NCBI GenBank assembly: GCA_900317285.1
Contig: ONGA01000001.1
Location: 124,001 to 188,000 of the forward strand
Direction: 5' to 3'
Length of the DNA: 64,000 bases
From: an uncultured Bacteroidales bacterium
GTDB lineage: Bacteria; Bacteroidota; Bacteroidia; Bacteroidales; P3
Part shown: piece by piece, positions 22,642-30,720 of the stretch
Layout of the letters: each line of letters begins with the position of its first letter
How positions within the stretch are numbered: position 1 is the stretch's first letter
Notes under the pieces: generated by a model
The model's input: the letters and a program-made list of their open reading frames with translations, nothing else
Told to the model about the DNA's origin: nothing
Databases searched by the model: none
Made by a program: the position numbers and the translations under genes

Positions 22642-23055
22642 ATGGCACAACCTAATGACATACAAGAAATACTGAACCGTACCGACCGCTTTGCGGCAAA
22701 TGCCGGATGCCGGGTGACGGTGGTGGACGGGCGACATGCTGTTGCGGAGATGACAGTGACGAAGGAGCACCTGAACGCCGGGGGCGTGTGCCAGGGTGGG
22801 GCGCTGTTCACGCTGGCTGACCTCGCCATGGCGGCGCTGATGAATCATCAAGGCAACCTCACCTTCGGCATCAGCAGCAACGTGTTGTTCGTCTCGAGCG
22901 CCGTGGAGGGCGACCGCCTGCGGGCGGAAGCCACTCTCATCAACGACCACCACAGGATTCCCTCCGTAGAGGTACGTGTCACCAATCAAGACGGTCGCCT
23001 TATCTGCCATGTGACCGGCATGGGCTACCGCAAGGACGTGCCGTTGGCAAATTGA
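22642..23055 (+). CDS. PaaI-type hotdog thioesterase
   Basis: 137 residues, one hotdog fold. The central helix motif NAGGVCQGGALFTLADLA is typical of PaaI/YdiI-like acyl-CoA thioesterases, with the preceding GG and the Asp of LAD near the usual active-site position. SSNVLFVSSAVEGDRLRAEA and a final beta strand complete the fold. The substrate (aryl- or short acyl-CoA) cannot be told. The stop codon lies at the edge of an AATTGAAAATTG repeat. The next gene starts 68 nt downstream. Confidence 0.85.
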   Translation: MAQPNDIQEILNRTDRFAANAGCRVTVVDGRHAVAEMTVTKEHLNAGGVCQGGALFTLADLAMAALMNHQGNLTFGISSNVLFVSSAVEGDRLRAEATLINDHHRIPSVEVRVTNQDGRLICHVTGMGYRKDVPLAN

Positions 23056-23145
23056 AAATTGAGAATTGCACCCCGAAGGGGAACTGAACACCTTGAAGAA
23101 TAAAGATAATACAGTGAAGAAAATTGAAAGTTGTGGAATTGAAGA
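23048..23145. repeat. AATTGAAAATTG-type repeats around the Nudix start
   Basis: Copies of AATTGAAAATTGAGAATTG at 23050-23068 and degenerate copies around 23120-23145 overlap the thioesterase stop and the start of the Nudix gene. Confidence 0.65.
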
Positions 23146-23525
23146 AGATTGAAGTGGTAGCAGCCATCATCCACCGCGAGGGATGCATCTTCGCCACGCA
23201 GCGGGGATACGGCGAGTGGAAAGACTGGTGGGAGTTCCCGGGCGGCAAGATGGAGCCCGGCGAGACGCCCGAGGAGGCGCTGCGCCGCGAAATCCGCGAG
23301 GAGCTGTCGACGGAGATTTCGGTCGACGAGTACTTCTGCACCGTGGAGTACGACTACCCGAAGTTTCACCTCACGATGCATTGCTACCTCTGTTCTTTAT
23401 TGACAGAAGCGCTGCATTTGAATGAACACGAGGCCGCCCGCTGGCTCACCCCCGCCGCCCTCGACACCGTCCGCTGGCTACCGGCAGACGAGTCGATAAT
23501 TGAAAAATTGAAAATTGAGAATTGA
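23124..23525 (+). CDS. MutT-like Nudix hydrolase, (d)NTP pyrophosphohydrolase type
   Basis: 133 residues. The Nudix box GGKMEPGETPEEALRREIRE continuing EEL is complete (about residues 39-61). KIEVVAAIIHREGCIFATQR and WKDWWEFPGG match MutT-type enzymes that hydrolyse oxidised or non-canonical nucleotides. There is no ATG: an in-frame stop lies at 23115-23117, so translation must begin at TTG 23124, GTG 23133 or a later TTG/GTG. Both ends lie in AATTGAAAATTG repeats, and the last residues (IIEKLKIEN) are encoded by the repeat. Confidence 0.85.
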   Translation: MKVVELKKIEVVAAIIHREGCIFATQRGYGEWKDWWEFPGGKMEPGETPEEALRREIREELSTEISVDEYFCTVEYDYPKFHLTMHCYLCSLLTEALHLNEHEAARWLTPAALDTVRWLPADESIIEKLKIEN

Positions 23526-23540
23526 AAATTGAAAAATGGA
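23503..23540. repeat. AATTGAAAATTG-type repeat at the Nudix 3' end
   Basis: Several copies of (A)AATTGA(A/G)A in tandem cover the last codons of the Nudix gene and run towards the TSCPD gene. A short direct repeat ATTCGGAT follows. Confidence 0.7.
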
Positions 23541-23576
23541 ATTCGGATTTATTCGGATTATTCGGTTAGAGATATT

Positions 23577-23831
23577 ATGAAACACATACAATACCCCACC
23601 CAAGGCACCTGCTCGGTGCTCATCGACGTGACGGCCGACGACAACGACATCATCCAGCAGGTCTCGTTCCTCGGTGGCTGCGACGGCAACCTGCAGGGCA
23701 TCTGCCGCCTCGTCACAGGGCAGAAAATCGACGACGTAATCGCCAAACTGCGCGGCATCCGCTGCGGCGACAAACCCACTTCCTGCCCCGACCAGCTCTG
23801 CCACGCACTCGAACAACTGAAGGAATTATAG
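23577..23831 (+). CDS. TSCPD domain protein (TIGR03905 type)
   Basis: 84 residues from the ATG at 23577; the longer frame upstream would start in a repeat. The family signature is complete: GTCSVLIDV, VSFLGGCDGNLQGI, LVTGQKID, IRCGDKPTSCPDQLCHAL. The conserved Cys residues suggest metal binding. The domain also occurs at the C-terminus of some class II ribonucleotide reductases and as short stand-alone proteins; the stand-alone role is not established. Confidence 0.88.
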   Translation: MKHIQYPTQGTCSVLIDVTADDNDIIQQVSFLGGCDGNLQGICRLVTGQKIDDVIAKLRGIRCGDKPTSCPDQLCHALEQLKEL

Positions 23832-23852
23832 TTCAAACTCCAGAATAAAGTT

Positions 23853-23860
23853 GTACCTTT
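23853..23860 (+). promoter_or_regulatory. Putative -7 element for the toxin-antitoxin/DUF488 operon
   Basis: TACCTTTA, one base from TAnnTTTG, lies about 110 nt before the antitoxin start. The -33 region is weak (TTC near 23832), so the operon may also be read from upstream. Confidence 0.4.
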
Positions 23861-23968
23861 ACAATCTTTATCAGCGGTAATAGTCCGTTCCAGCAATATG
23901 CTGATACAAACACAATAACACAATATTTTTTGAAAAAATCCGTTATACGACAGAAAAACTGAATCGAT

Positions 23969-24148
23969 ATGTCTGACCAAGAATTGAACGCCTACCGCCT
24001 TACTTCGATGGAGGAACCCACCGACGAGATGCTCTCCACCATTATGAAGGAGGCGGCCAAGGAAGCTACTGCTTCCACAAATAAAGCGCTGGCTGACTAC
24101 TTCAAAGAAATCAGCGCCATGATACAACAAAAGGGTGCTGTGCTATGA
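23969..24148 (+). CDS. Small partner of the zeta-type toxin (probable antitoxin)
   Basis: 59 residues from ATG 23969 to TGA 24146-24148. The product starts MSDQELNAYRLTSMEEPTDE and is mostly helical and acidic, with an Ala/Lys helix (MKEAAKEATASTNKALAD). It overlaps the toxin start by ATGA, a usual sign of toxin-antitoxin coupling. Similar small proteins precede zeta-like genes in other Bacteroidetes as far as I recall. It presumably binds and blocks the kinase. Confidence 0.7.
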   Translation: MSDQELNAYRLTSMEEPTDEMLSTIMKEAAKEATASTNKALADYFKEISAMIQQKGAVL

Positions 24149-24759
24149 ACAACTTGGTCCATCGTCCCGTCCTGATAATCATTGCTGGTCCCAATGGCTC
24201 GGGCAAGACAACCATTACGTCGCAGATTCTGCATCACAAGTGGCTAGAGAATTCAGTCTATATCAATCCCGACCAGGTGGCACTGGAACGTTTCGGTGAC
24301 TGGAATTCGGCCGAGGCGGTAAAACAGGCAGCTGAATACTGTGCCGATTGGCGCGAACGGTGTCTATCTGATAGGCAAAGCATGATTTTCGAGACGGTTT
24401 TCTCTGCCGACGACAAACTGGATTTTATCCGCCGAGCCAAACAGGCCGGCTTTTTCATCCGACTGTTCTTTGTCTGTACTGAGTCGCCTATGATAAACGC
24501 AGCCCGTATCGCCGGGCGTGTGATGAAGGGTGGCCACGACGTCCCCATTGCAAAGATTATCTCCCGCTACCAGAAGTCTATCATTAACTGTAAGGTAGCC
24601 ACTAGCATTGCTGACCGTGTCTATCTATATGACAACTCCGTTGACGGCCGCGAGGCACGAATCCTCTTCCGTTTCTCTGAAGGTTCCCTTGTCAAGCATT
24701 ACACTGACAACATCCCGCAGTGGGCACAATTATTGCTGGACAGTAACGCAAAAGATTGA
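24145..24759 (+). CDS. Zeta-toxin-like P-loop kinase
   Basis: 204 residues. The Walker A motif GPNGSGKTT is at residues 15-23. YINPDQVA, FETVFSADDKLDFI, and MKGGHDVPIAKIISRYQKS match the zeta toxin/AAA_33 family; the classical zeta toxin phosphorylates UDP-N-acetylglucosamine and blocks wall synthesis. The gene overlaps the small upstream partner by 4 nt, and the DUF488 gene begins one nucleotide after its stop. Whether it is toxic here, or a nucleic-acid or nucleotide kinase serving the downstream genes, is open. Confidence 0.85.
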   Translation: MNNLVHRPVLIIIAGPNGSGKTTITSQILHHKWLENSVYINPDQVALERFGDWNSAEAVKQAAEYCADWRERCLSDRQSMIFETVFSADDKLDFIRRAKQAGFFIRLFFVCTESPMINAARIAGRVMKGGHDVPIAKIISRYQKSIINCKVATSIADRVYLYDNSVDGREARILFRFSEGSLVKHYTDNIPQWAQLLLDSNAKD

Positions 24760-24760
24760 C

Positions 24761-25303
24761 ATGTCGACACTTTTCTCCATAGGACACGGGAACAAGAGCT
24801 TCGAGGAATTCGAAGAGGAACTGCGGTCGTTTGGCATCCAATACCTTATCGACGTGCGCAGCAAACCGTATTCCAAATGGAACCCCACCTTCAACCAGGA
24901 GGCGCTGCGGGCGCTACTGCAGAAACGGGGTTTCGTCTATGTGTATATGGGCGACACTATCGGTGGTATGCCTACTGACCCCTCGTGCTATACCGACGGA
25001 CATATCGACTATGCCAAGGTGCGCGAGAAACCGTTCTTCCAGGAGGGTTTCGCACGGCTGCTGACGGCAGCGGAGAAAGAGCTGAAGGTGGCTGTGATGT
25101 GCAGTGAGTCGGAACCCGAGAAGTGCCACCGCAGCAAGCTCATCGGGCAGGAACTACTGAAGCATGGCATCTCGATGAACCATATCGTCGGTGTGGGTAA
25201 AAGCCAGTCGCAGGAGACCGTGATGGCCATCCTTACCAAGGGTGCCGGCACGATGACGCTGTTCGGCGAGGAAACCTTTGTTTCACGGAAATCGTATTCG
25301 TAA
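24761..25303 (+). CDS. DUF488 family protein (first copy)
   Basis: 180 residues from ATG 24761, the family start (MSTLFSIGHGNKSFEEF). Family motifs: LIDVRSKPYSKW near residue 29, YMGDTIGG, then CSESEPEKCHRSKLIG with paired Cys and His. DUF488 proteins are small alpha/beta proteins with a conserved Arg and Cys/His set; their activity is not settled and a nucleic-acid-related role has been proposed. It overlaps the next DUF488 gene by one base (TAATG), so the two are translated together. Confidence 0.88.
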   Translation: MSTLFSIGHGNKSFEEFEEELRSFGIQYLIDVRSKPYSKWNPTFNQEALRALLQKRGFVYVYMGDTIGGMPTDPSCYTDGHIDYAKVREKPFFQEGFARLLTAAEKELKVAVMCSESEPEKCHRSKLIGQELLKHGISMNHIVGVGKSQSQETVMAILTKGAGTMTLFGEETFVSRKSYS

Positions 25304-25779
25304 TGGATATCTTTACCATCGGGGTTTACGGTTCCACCGAACAGCAGTTTTTCGGTAAACTGGCCAAGAACGGAATTGACACCTTCTGTGATATCCGGCA
25401 ACGACGTGGGGTTCGCGGAAGCCAATATGCCTTTGTGAACAGCAAACGCTTGCAACACAAGCTGGTCGAGATGGGTATCAGCTACATTTACCTAAAGGAG
25501 CTGGCCCCTACTAAGGAAATCCGCATAGCACAGAAAGAGTCCGACAAGCGAAACGGCATACAGAAGAAAGACCGCACGCGATTGGGCGATGTGTTCATCA
25601 ACGGATACCGTGAGCATATCGCTGACTATATTTTTGGTGCGTTGGTGGAGACGCTGAAAAGTATGCATGCCAATAGGGTGGTCTTTTTCTGCGTCGAAGA
25701 GTCGCCCTACGCCTGCCACCGGTCGATTGTGGCGGAGAAATTGCACAAACTATTTGGTTACCCTGTAAATCATCTGTAA
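25303..25779 (+). CDS. DUF488 family protein (second copy)
   Basis: 158 residues. It has the family motifs IGVYGSTEQQFFGKL, FCDIRQRRGVRGSQYAF and CVEESPYACHRSIVAEKL, but differs from the first copy in sequence and in the middle region, which is shorter and richer in Lys. Two divergent copies in tandem, each sharing start and stop bases with its neighbour, suggest a two-subunit complex. The downstream partner is the dual-OB protein. Confidence 0.88.
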   Translation: MDIFTIGVYGSTEQQFFGKLAKNGIDTFCDIRQRRGVRGSQYAFVNSKRLQHKLVEMGISYIYLKELAPTKEIRIAQKESDKRNGIQKKDRTRLGDVFINGYREHIADYIFGALVETLKSMHANRVVFFCVEESPYACHRSIVAEKLHKLFGYPVNHL

Positions 25780-26963
25780 TGGCTCAAGTTATCATAGTTT
25801 CAAGGACGAGAATGGCTGGCGACTGTGTGTGCGTCGGAGGTGTGGACGTTGACAATTGCCGTTCGGTGAGACTGCTCAACGCACGAGGACATCATGAGGC
25901 CGCTACTGATTGTCCTTATCAGATATGGGATATATGGAACATCGACTATTACCTAAATCAGAGGCGACCCCGTCCGCATACCGAAGACGTGAATGTGGTT
26001 CGGCGACAGAAGATAGAAACTGTTGACGTACCCAATATGTCAATCAACCGCTTTGCTGGAGTGCTTGAAAAATCTGGCATTCCGCTCTTCCGAGGCTCGT
26101 TGTTTACGGTTTTCGATGGCAAATTGAAGCTGACCGACAAGGACAAATTATACATCTCAAAAGAAGATGTGCCGACCTACAGCACCTGCTTCTGGATTAA
26201 CGATAAGCGGCTGCTTGGCTATACCAATGACCGCGGACGCTGGCAGTATCGCTACAACGACATGTCGAACCGCTATGGATACACTATCTCCTACGTCGGC
26301 TCGGCAGAACCGCCTGCTGACATTGAGGTAGGCTCCCTAATTCGCCTCTCTTTGGCCCACTGGTGGAAGCCAGAGGATTCCGACGACGAGGAACGCTGCT
26401 ACCTGCAACTTTCAGGGTGCCTGATTGAAGGACATACTGAAGAAGAACCGAAAACTCAGATGTCTCTTACGGAAGCAAATATTGCCCCTTCCCCTGTAGA
26501 CAAACATGTTGCACTACCCGTTGGGGAGGCATTGAAAGGGATACCCTGCAAGTTGATGAGAACTAATAAAACCTACGAGGACACAAACATTCCGATGCTA
26601 GCTTTGTCACTCTCCAAAACATTCCAGGGGCAGGAAGAATTGGCGTTGACGAAAGACGTTTTTGATGCCATCTTTGATTTGCTGAAGAGTTGTATCGTTA
26701 GGTTTGATAACGCAACCGGGAAATACCACATCACATTGCTAGAATCTGAAACAGAGTCAAACTCGCAACCGGAACCGACAAGCCTCATGGAAGCGCAGAA
26801 GGCAATATACCCCAATGCATATTCTCATTGGAGCAATGAAGACGACCAACGTCTGGAACAACTATTCCACGAGGGTAAAAGCGTTGAAGAACTTATGTCT
26901 GTCTTTCAACGCAATCGCGGTAGCATCACCTCGCGGCTCCGCAAACTCGGATTAACACAATAA
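25779..26963 (+). CDS. Dual OB-domain protein with C-terminal SANT/Myb-like module
   Basis: 394 residues. The N-terminal about 220 residues (IIVSRTRMAGDCVCVGGVDV, SVRLLNARG, YQIWDIWNIDY, RPHTEDVNV) match what is annotated as a dual-OB domain, a predicted nucleic-acid-binding fold. A middle part (250-330) is unassigned. The last 52 residues, YPNAYSHWSNEDDQRLEQLF to RLRKLGL, form a helix-turn-helix of SANT/Myb type that is clearly homologous to the end of the nuclease fusion at 31432. Start overlaps the upstream DUF488 stop by one base. Inference: the nucleic-acid-recognition subunit of the DUF488 unit. Confidence 0.8.
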   Translation: MAQVIIVSRTRMAGDCVCVGGVDVDNCRSVRLLNARGHHEAATDCPYQIWDIWNIDYYLNQRRPRPHTEDVNVVRRQKIETVDVPNMSINRFAGVLEKSGIPLFRGSLFTVFDGKLKLTDKDKLYISKEDVPTYSTCFWINDKRLLGYTNDRGRWQYRYNDMSNRYGYTISYVGSAEPPADIEVGSLIRLSLAHWWKPEDSDDEERCYLQLSGCLIEGHTEEEPKTQMSLTEANIAPSPVDKHVALPVGEALKGIPCKLMRTNKTYEDTNIPMLALSLSKTFQGQEELALTKDVFDAIFDLLKSCIVRFDNATGKYHITLLESETESNSQPEPTSLMEAQKAIYPNAYSHWSNEDDQRLEQLFHEGKSVEELMSVFQRNRGSITSRLRKLGLTQ

Positions 26964-26968
26964 CAATT

Positions 26969-27388
26969 ATGGCACTGCTGAAGTTTCACACACAACGGAC
27001 TGATAACCGCACGCTGGAGGAAAAGCGCGAAGCGCTGGAGTTTGGCAAGATGGGTGAGCAGATGACAGCGAGGTACCTGACGGATAAAGGATACATCATC
27101 CTGGAGCACAACTACCGTCGGGGACATCTGGAGATCGACCTCATTGCGCTGGACGGCGACGAGCTGGTGATTGTGGAGGTGAAGAGTCGCGCCTACGACA
27201 ACATCCTGCAGCCCGAGGCTGCTGTGGACCATAAGAAGCGGCAGGCACTAATCCGGCTAGCCAACGAGTACGTCAAAAGCCACAACCGCAAAGAAAACGT
27301 GCGGTTCGACATCATTACGGTCGTATCAAAAGAAGGTGGTGCTGAAATAAAACACCTCAAGAACGCTTACAACGTGATGAGTTTCTAA
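26969..27388 (+). CDS. YraN/UPF0102 family nuclease-like protein
   Basis: 139 residues. The PD-(D/E)XK-type core is visible: GKMGEQMTARYL, NYRRGHLEIDLIALDGDELV and IVEVKSRAYDN, with Glu/Asp in LEID and the E-V-K motif, then VRFDIITVV. UPF0102 proteins resemble archaeal Holliday-junction resolvases. It starts 5 nt after the dual-OB gene and is likely in the same operon. Its stop shares bases with that of the convergent sigma-like gene. Confidence 0.85.
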   Translation: MALLKFHTQRTDNRTLEEKREALEFGKMGEQMTARYLTDKGYIILEHNYRRGHLEIDLIALDGDELVIVEVKSRAYDNILQPEAAVDHKKRQALIRLANEYVKSHNRKENVRFDIITVVSKEGGAEIKHLKNAYNVMSF

Positions 27389-28290
27389 ACCATTAAGAAC
27401 TTCGACAGGCGCGTCCAGAAGGCGGAGATTTTAGGGGCGAGAGAGTAGACACTCTCAGATTCATGGAGCATCTGTCCAGTAGCCTCGTAATACTCTTGGC
27501 GGAGGTGCTTGACGGCATTGGCACACTTCAGGTCGTCAATGGAGAGGACATAGTATCTCCCGATGGTAGGGTACAGGTGGGTAAAATCGCTGTTGATATG
27601 CTGTGCCATCTGGCGGTGCAGGTCGTCGAGTGGCAGCATGTCGTTTCGTAACAGGCAGGTACGGATATACGAGAGCTTACCTTTCAGACGATGGACACAA
27701 ACGCGGTAGGCGAGGGCGCTCATGCCGAGGGCGCTGGCCATCTCGCCGTTCGGCAACGCCTGCTGCTTGTTGAGGATGGTGAGCAGTGTACGGAGGAAGA
27801 CAAAGCGGTCGCGCGGATAGAGCATCTGATGGGCGTAGGCAATAAGATTAGCGGCAATGATAAGTTTTCGTTCGTCAGTCAGCAGAGACGAAGTTTTATC
27901 TGTAACTGAAACATTCTCTTCTTGGAGACTCGTAGAAGCCAGTTGATTCTCCGTCTCGGCCCGCACGGTGAGGTAGTTGCGGAAGGTGTTGAGCATCCAG
28001 GATTCAAAAGATTCCTTTTTCCGGATTCGCCGTAGCGACTGGTAGGGCGTTTTGCTCCATCCGCTCTTGCCCTCTCTTAGATACAAGAAGAAATCCTCCA
28101 CCACATCCTCGAAATCGTCCAGCAGTTGATGTTGGTACACTTCGAACCGCCCCCTAAGCTGCCGCTCCAGCCGCTGATGCAGCAGATAGTACATCGCCTC
28201 ATCGCCCCGCTCCCCACCCTCGAGGATGATGTCCACAAAGTCGGGGATAGCGACTTCCACAAATTGAGAATCTGTTTGGTTAACGGCCAT
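27385..28290 (-). CDS. Sigma-70-like factor, divergent
   Basis: 301 residues. An N-terminal region resembles sigma region 2 (DDFEDVVEDFFLYL, then KKESFESWMLNTFRNYL), and a later helix-turn-helix resembles region 4 (LPNGEMASALGMSALAYRVC, HRLKGKL). The C-terminal 90 residues are unassigned. It is longer than usual ECF sigma factors. The gene starts 2 nt after the epimerase gene in the sodB-comM operon and ends tail-to-tail with yraN, sharing CTAA. A promoter-specificity or regulator role is likely; the regulon is unknown. Confidence 0.6.
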   Translation of the reverse strand: MAVNQTDSQFVEVAIPDFVDIILEGGERGDEAMYYLLHQRLERQLRGRFEVYQHQLLDDFEDVVEDFFLYLREGKSGWSKTPYQSLRRIRKKESFESWMLNTFRNYLTVRAETENQLASTSLQEENVSVTDKTSSLLTDERKLIIAANLIAYAHQMLYPRDRFVFLRTLLTILNKQQALPNGEMASALGMSALAYRVCVHRLKGKLSYIRTCLLRNDMLPLDDLHRQMAQHINSDFTHLYPTIGRYYVLSIDDLKCANAVKHLRQEYYEATGQMLHESESVYSLAPKISAFWTRLSKFLMV

Positions 28291-28292
28291 CT

Positions 28293-29156
28293 TTACTTGT
28301 AAACCTCGATGGTATAGTTGAAGTGGTACTTCTCACGTGGAAAAAGGCGGTGGATAAACTGGCGGGTGCCGATGTCACCTGTGAAACCGTAGGGGTCACA
28401 GATTCCGCACCAGGGCTCGAGGCATACAAAGGGGCAGCCTTCCTTGTACGGCGCCCAAATACCGTAGGCTTCCGCCTGCGGACAACTGACTCCAAGCACG
28501 GGGACACCCTCTTTGTCGCATAGGACGGCCTCTGTCACCTGCCCGCCTTCGAACATCAAGGCATCGTGGGCGAAGGTGTCGGCTTCGATGGGCATCACTG
28601 AATTGCAGTTCTGTGGCGCGTCTAACGGCACACGGTTGCCATCCTTGAGAGCAGAGACAATCTCAGGATTCAACGGCTGTCCCTCGCGGTCGCGATATTG
28701 TATGTAACCATGTACTTCGTCGGCAGCGTTGTAATTAGGCAGCAGGAAGCCGGGATGGGCACCAATCTGGAAATAAGCATCCTTGTCGTCGCGATTCTCC
28801 ACCGTCCAATAAACCTCCAACCGGTTGTCCTTAAGATGATAACACACTTCCAAACCCATGCGGTAAGGATAACTTGCGCTGAGCTCGCACTCCTTCATCC
28901 TCATCCGACCATTGCCTAGATTCTCAAACTCGCTGTCGCGGGCAAAGCCGTGCTGCTTCATGGGGTAAGTCTTCCCTTCAATATGCAACCCGTTGTTGTA
29001 AGGCTTTCCTACGGCGGGAAAGAGTATCGGTGCGTGACGGTTCCAGTATTGTGCATCGCCTGCCCAAAGGTATTCCCGGCCATCCTTCTTCAGGCTCGCC
29101 AGTTCAGCTCCATGTTCGTTTACTTCAATGGTTATGGTGTCGTTGTTAAGAGTCAT
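28293..29156 (-). CDS. Aldose 1-epimerase family protein
   Basis: 287 residues from the ATG at 29156 (MTLNNDTITIEVNEHGAELA). A longer frame would run into comM and lacks family similarity. Galactose-mutarotase-fold features: GAELASLKKDGREYLWAGD, RHAPILFPAVGK, KQHGFARDSEF, GAHPGFLLPN and CLEPWCGICD. It belongs to the LacX/YihR-like branch acting on sugar anomers or sugar phosphates; the exact substrate is not readable. It lies between comM and the sigma-like gene in a tight operon. Confidence 0.88.
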   Translation of the reverse strand: MTLNNDTITIEVNEHGAELASLKKDGREYLWAGDAQYWNRHAPILFPAVGKPYNNGLHIEGKTYPMKQHGFARDSEFENLGNGRMRMKECELSASYPYRMGLEVCYHLKDNRLEVYWTVENRDDKDAYFQIGAHPGFLLPNYNAADEVHGYIQYRDREGQPLNPEIVSALKDGNRVPLDAPQNCNSVMPIEADTFAHDALMFEGGQVTEAVLCDKEGVPVLGVSCPQAEAYGIWAPYKEGCPFVCLEPWCGICDPYGFTGDIGTRQFIHRLFPREKYHFNYTIEVYK

Positions 29157-29181
29157 AATTATAATAATCAGAACTTCATTG

Positions 29182-30720
29182 TTATCTTCCCCAGCTATCG
29201 CGGTCGAGGGAACGGTAGGTGATGGCTTCGCGGAGGTGGTCGGGGTTGATGTCGGGTGCGGCTTCGAGGTCGGCAATGGTACGGGCCACACGAAGGATGC
29301 GGTCGTAGGCACGGGCGCTGAGTCCCAAGCGGTTCATCGCCATTTCCATGATATTGCGGCATTCGTCGGTGAGAACACAGTACTGGCGCGTCAGTTTGCT
29401 GCCCATTTGGGCGTTGCAATGGACCCCAGGAGTGTTGGCGAAACGGACCGTCTGAATGGTGCGTGCAGCGACGACACGCTCTCTTATTGCGGCGCTGCTT
29501 TCGGCCTTCTCCTCTTTGTTCAGCTGACTGACGGGCACCGGCGTAACTTCGATGTGTATGTCGATGCGGTCCATCAGGGGCCCGCTGACCTTGTTGAGAT
29601 AGCGCTTCACGGCACCGGCAGGACAAGTGCAGGGGATGGTGGGGTGGTTGTAGTAGCCGCATGGACAGGGATTCATGGCGGCGATGAGCATAAAGGAGGC
29701 GGGGTAGTCGATGGTCATTTTGGCGCGGCTGATGGTCACGCGGCGCTCCTCCATGGGTTGCCGCAACACCTCCAATACCGTCCGCTTGAACTCCGGCAGC
29801 TCATCCAGAAACAAAACTCCGTTATGCGCCAGCGAAATCTCACCAGGCTTCGGATTGGTACCTCCACCCACAAGGGCGACGTCCGAGATGGTATGATGCG
29901 GGGCACGGAAGGGACGTACCGCTATCAGCGCATCCTCCTTGCGCATCAGGCCTGCCACCGAGTGTATCTGGGTGGTCTCCAAAGACTCGCTAAGCGTCAG
30001 CGGCGGCAGGATGCCCGGCATTCTTTTGGCCAGCATGGTTTTGCCGCTGCCTGGAGGGCCAATCATGATGGCGTTGTGGCCACCGGCGGCAGCAATTTCG
30101 AGGCAACGCTTCACGGTGAGCTGTCCCTTGACGTCGGCAAAGTCGTATTCGTAGTTGTTCAGCGAGCGGGCGAACTCGGCGCGGGTGTCCATCACCGTCT
30201 GCTCGATGGTGCCTTCGCCATTCAGGAAGTCGGCCACCTCTTTAAGGCTGGTGGCGCCGTAGACCTCCAGATTGTTGACGATAGCAGCTTCGCGGGCGTT
30301 CTCCACGGGGACGATGATGCCCTTGTATTGTTGTTTGCGAGCCTCGATGGCGATAGGAAGCACTCCCTTGATGGGGCGCAGTGTGCCGTCCAAGCCGAGC
30401 TCGCCCATGATGACATAGCGTTCCATCTCATCGGCTTTCACCATTCCGAGGGCGCCCAGCACACCAATAGCGATAGTTAGGTCGTAAGCGGTTCCTTCTT
30501 TTTTCAAATCTGCAGGAGCCAGGTTTACGACGATACGCTTGCCTGGTATGCGGAAGCCGCTCTCCTCGAAGGCCGACGAGATGCGCTGGGCGCTCTCCTT
30601 CACGGCATTATCTGGCAGACCCACCATAAAGAAACCCACTCCGTCGCCGACATTCACCTCCACGGTGACCGTCAGCGCGTTCACGCCAAGGATGGCGCTA
30701 CCGTAAGTCTTGACTAGCAT
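29182..30720 (-). CDS. comM: YifB/ComM family Mg-chelatase-like AAA+ ATPase
   Basis: 512 residues, family length. Order of parts: N-terminal Lon-like fold (AILGVNALTVTVEVNVGDG, FMVGLPDNAVKESAQRI), Walker A GPPGSGKTML (near 218), Walker B NGVLFLDELPEF, then MNPCPCGYY, the zinc-type Cys cluster (CTCPAG) and sensor region SGPLMDRIDIHIEV. ComM is a hexameric helicase that promotes branch migration in natural transformation. The start overlaps the sodB stop by 7 nt, so it is co-expressed with superoxide dismutase. A TfoX-like gene and a DprA-like gene are also nearby. Confidence 0.93.
   Translation of the reverse strand: MLVKTYGSAILGVNALTVTVEVNVGDGVGFFMVGLPDNAVKESAQRISSAFEESGFRIPGKRIVVNLAPADLKKEGTAYDLTIAIGVLGALGMVKADEMERYVIMGELGLDGTLRPIKGVLPIAIEARKQQYKGIIVPVENAREAAIVNNLEVYGATSLKEVADFLNGEGTIEQTVMDTRAEFARSLNNYEYDFADVKGQLTVKRCLEIAAAGGHNAIMIGPPGSGKTMLAKRMPGILPPLTLSESLETTQIHSVAGLMRKEDALIAVRPFRAPHHTISDVALVGGGTNPKPGEISLAHNGVLFLDELPEFKRTVLEVLRQPMEERRVTISRAKMTIDYPASFMLIAAMNPCPCGYYNHPTIPCTCPAGAVKRYLNKVSGPLMDRIDIHIEVTPVPVSQLNKEEKAESSAAIRERVVAARTIQTVRFANTPGVHCNAQMGSKLTRQYCVLTDECRNIMEMAMNRLGLSARAYDRILRVARTIADLEAAPDINPDHLREAITYRSLDRDSWGR

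Noticed and set aside
29157-29312. N-terminal extension of the epimerase frame
   Set aside because: It overlaps the 3' end of comM and reads as Pro/Thr low complexity; the family start is at 29156.
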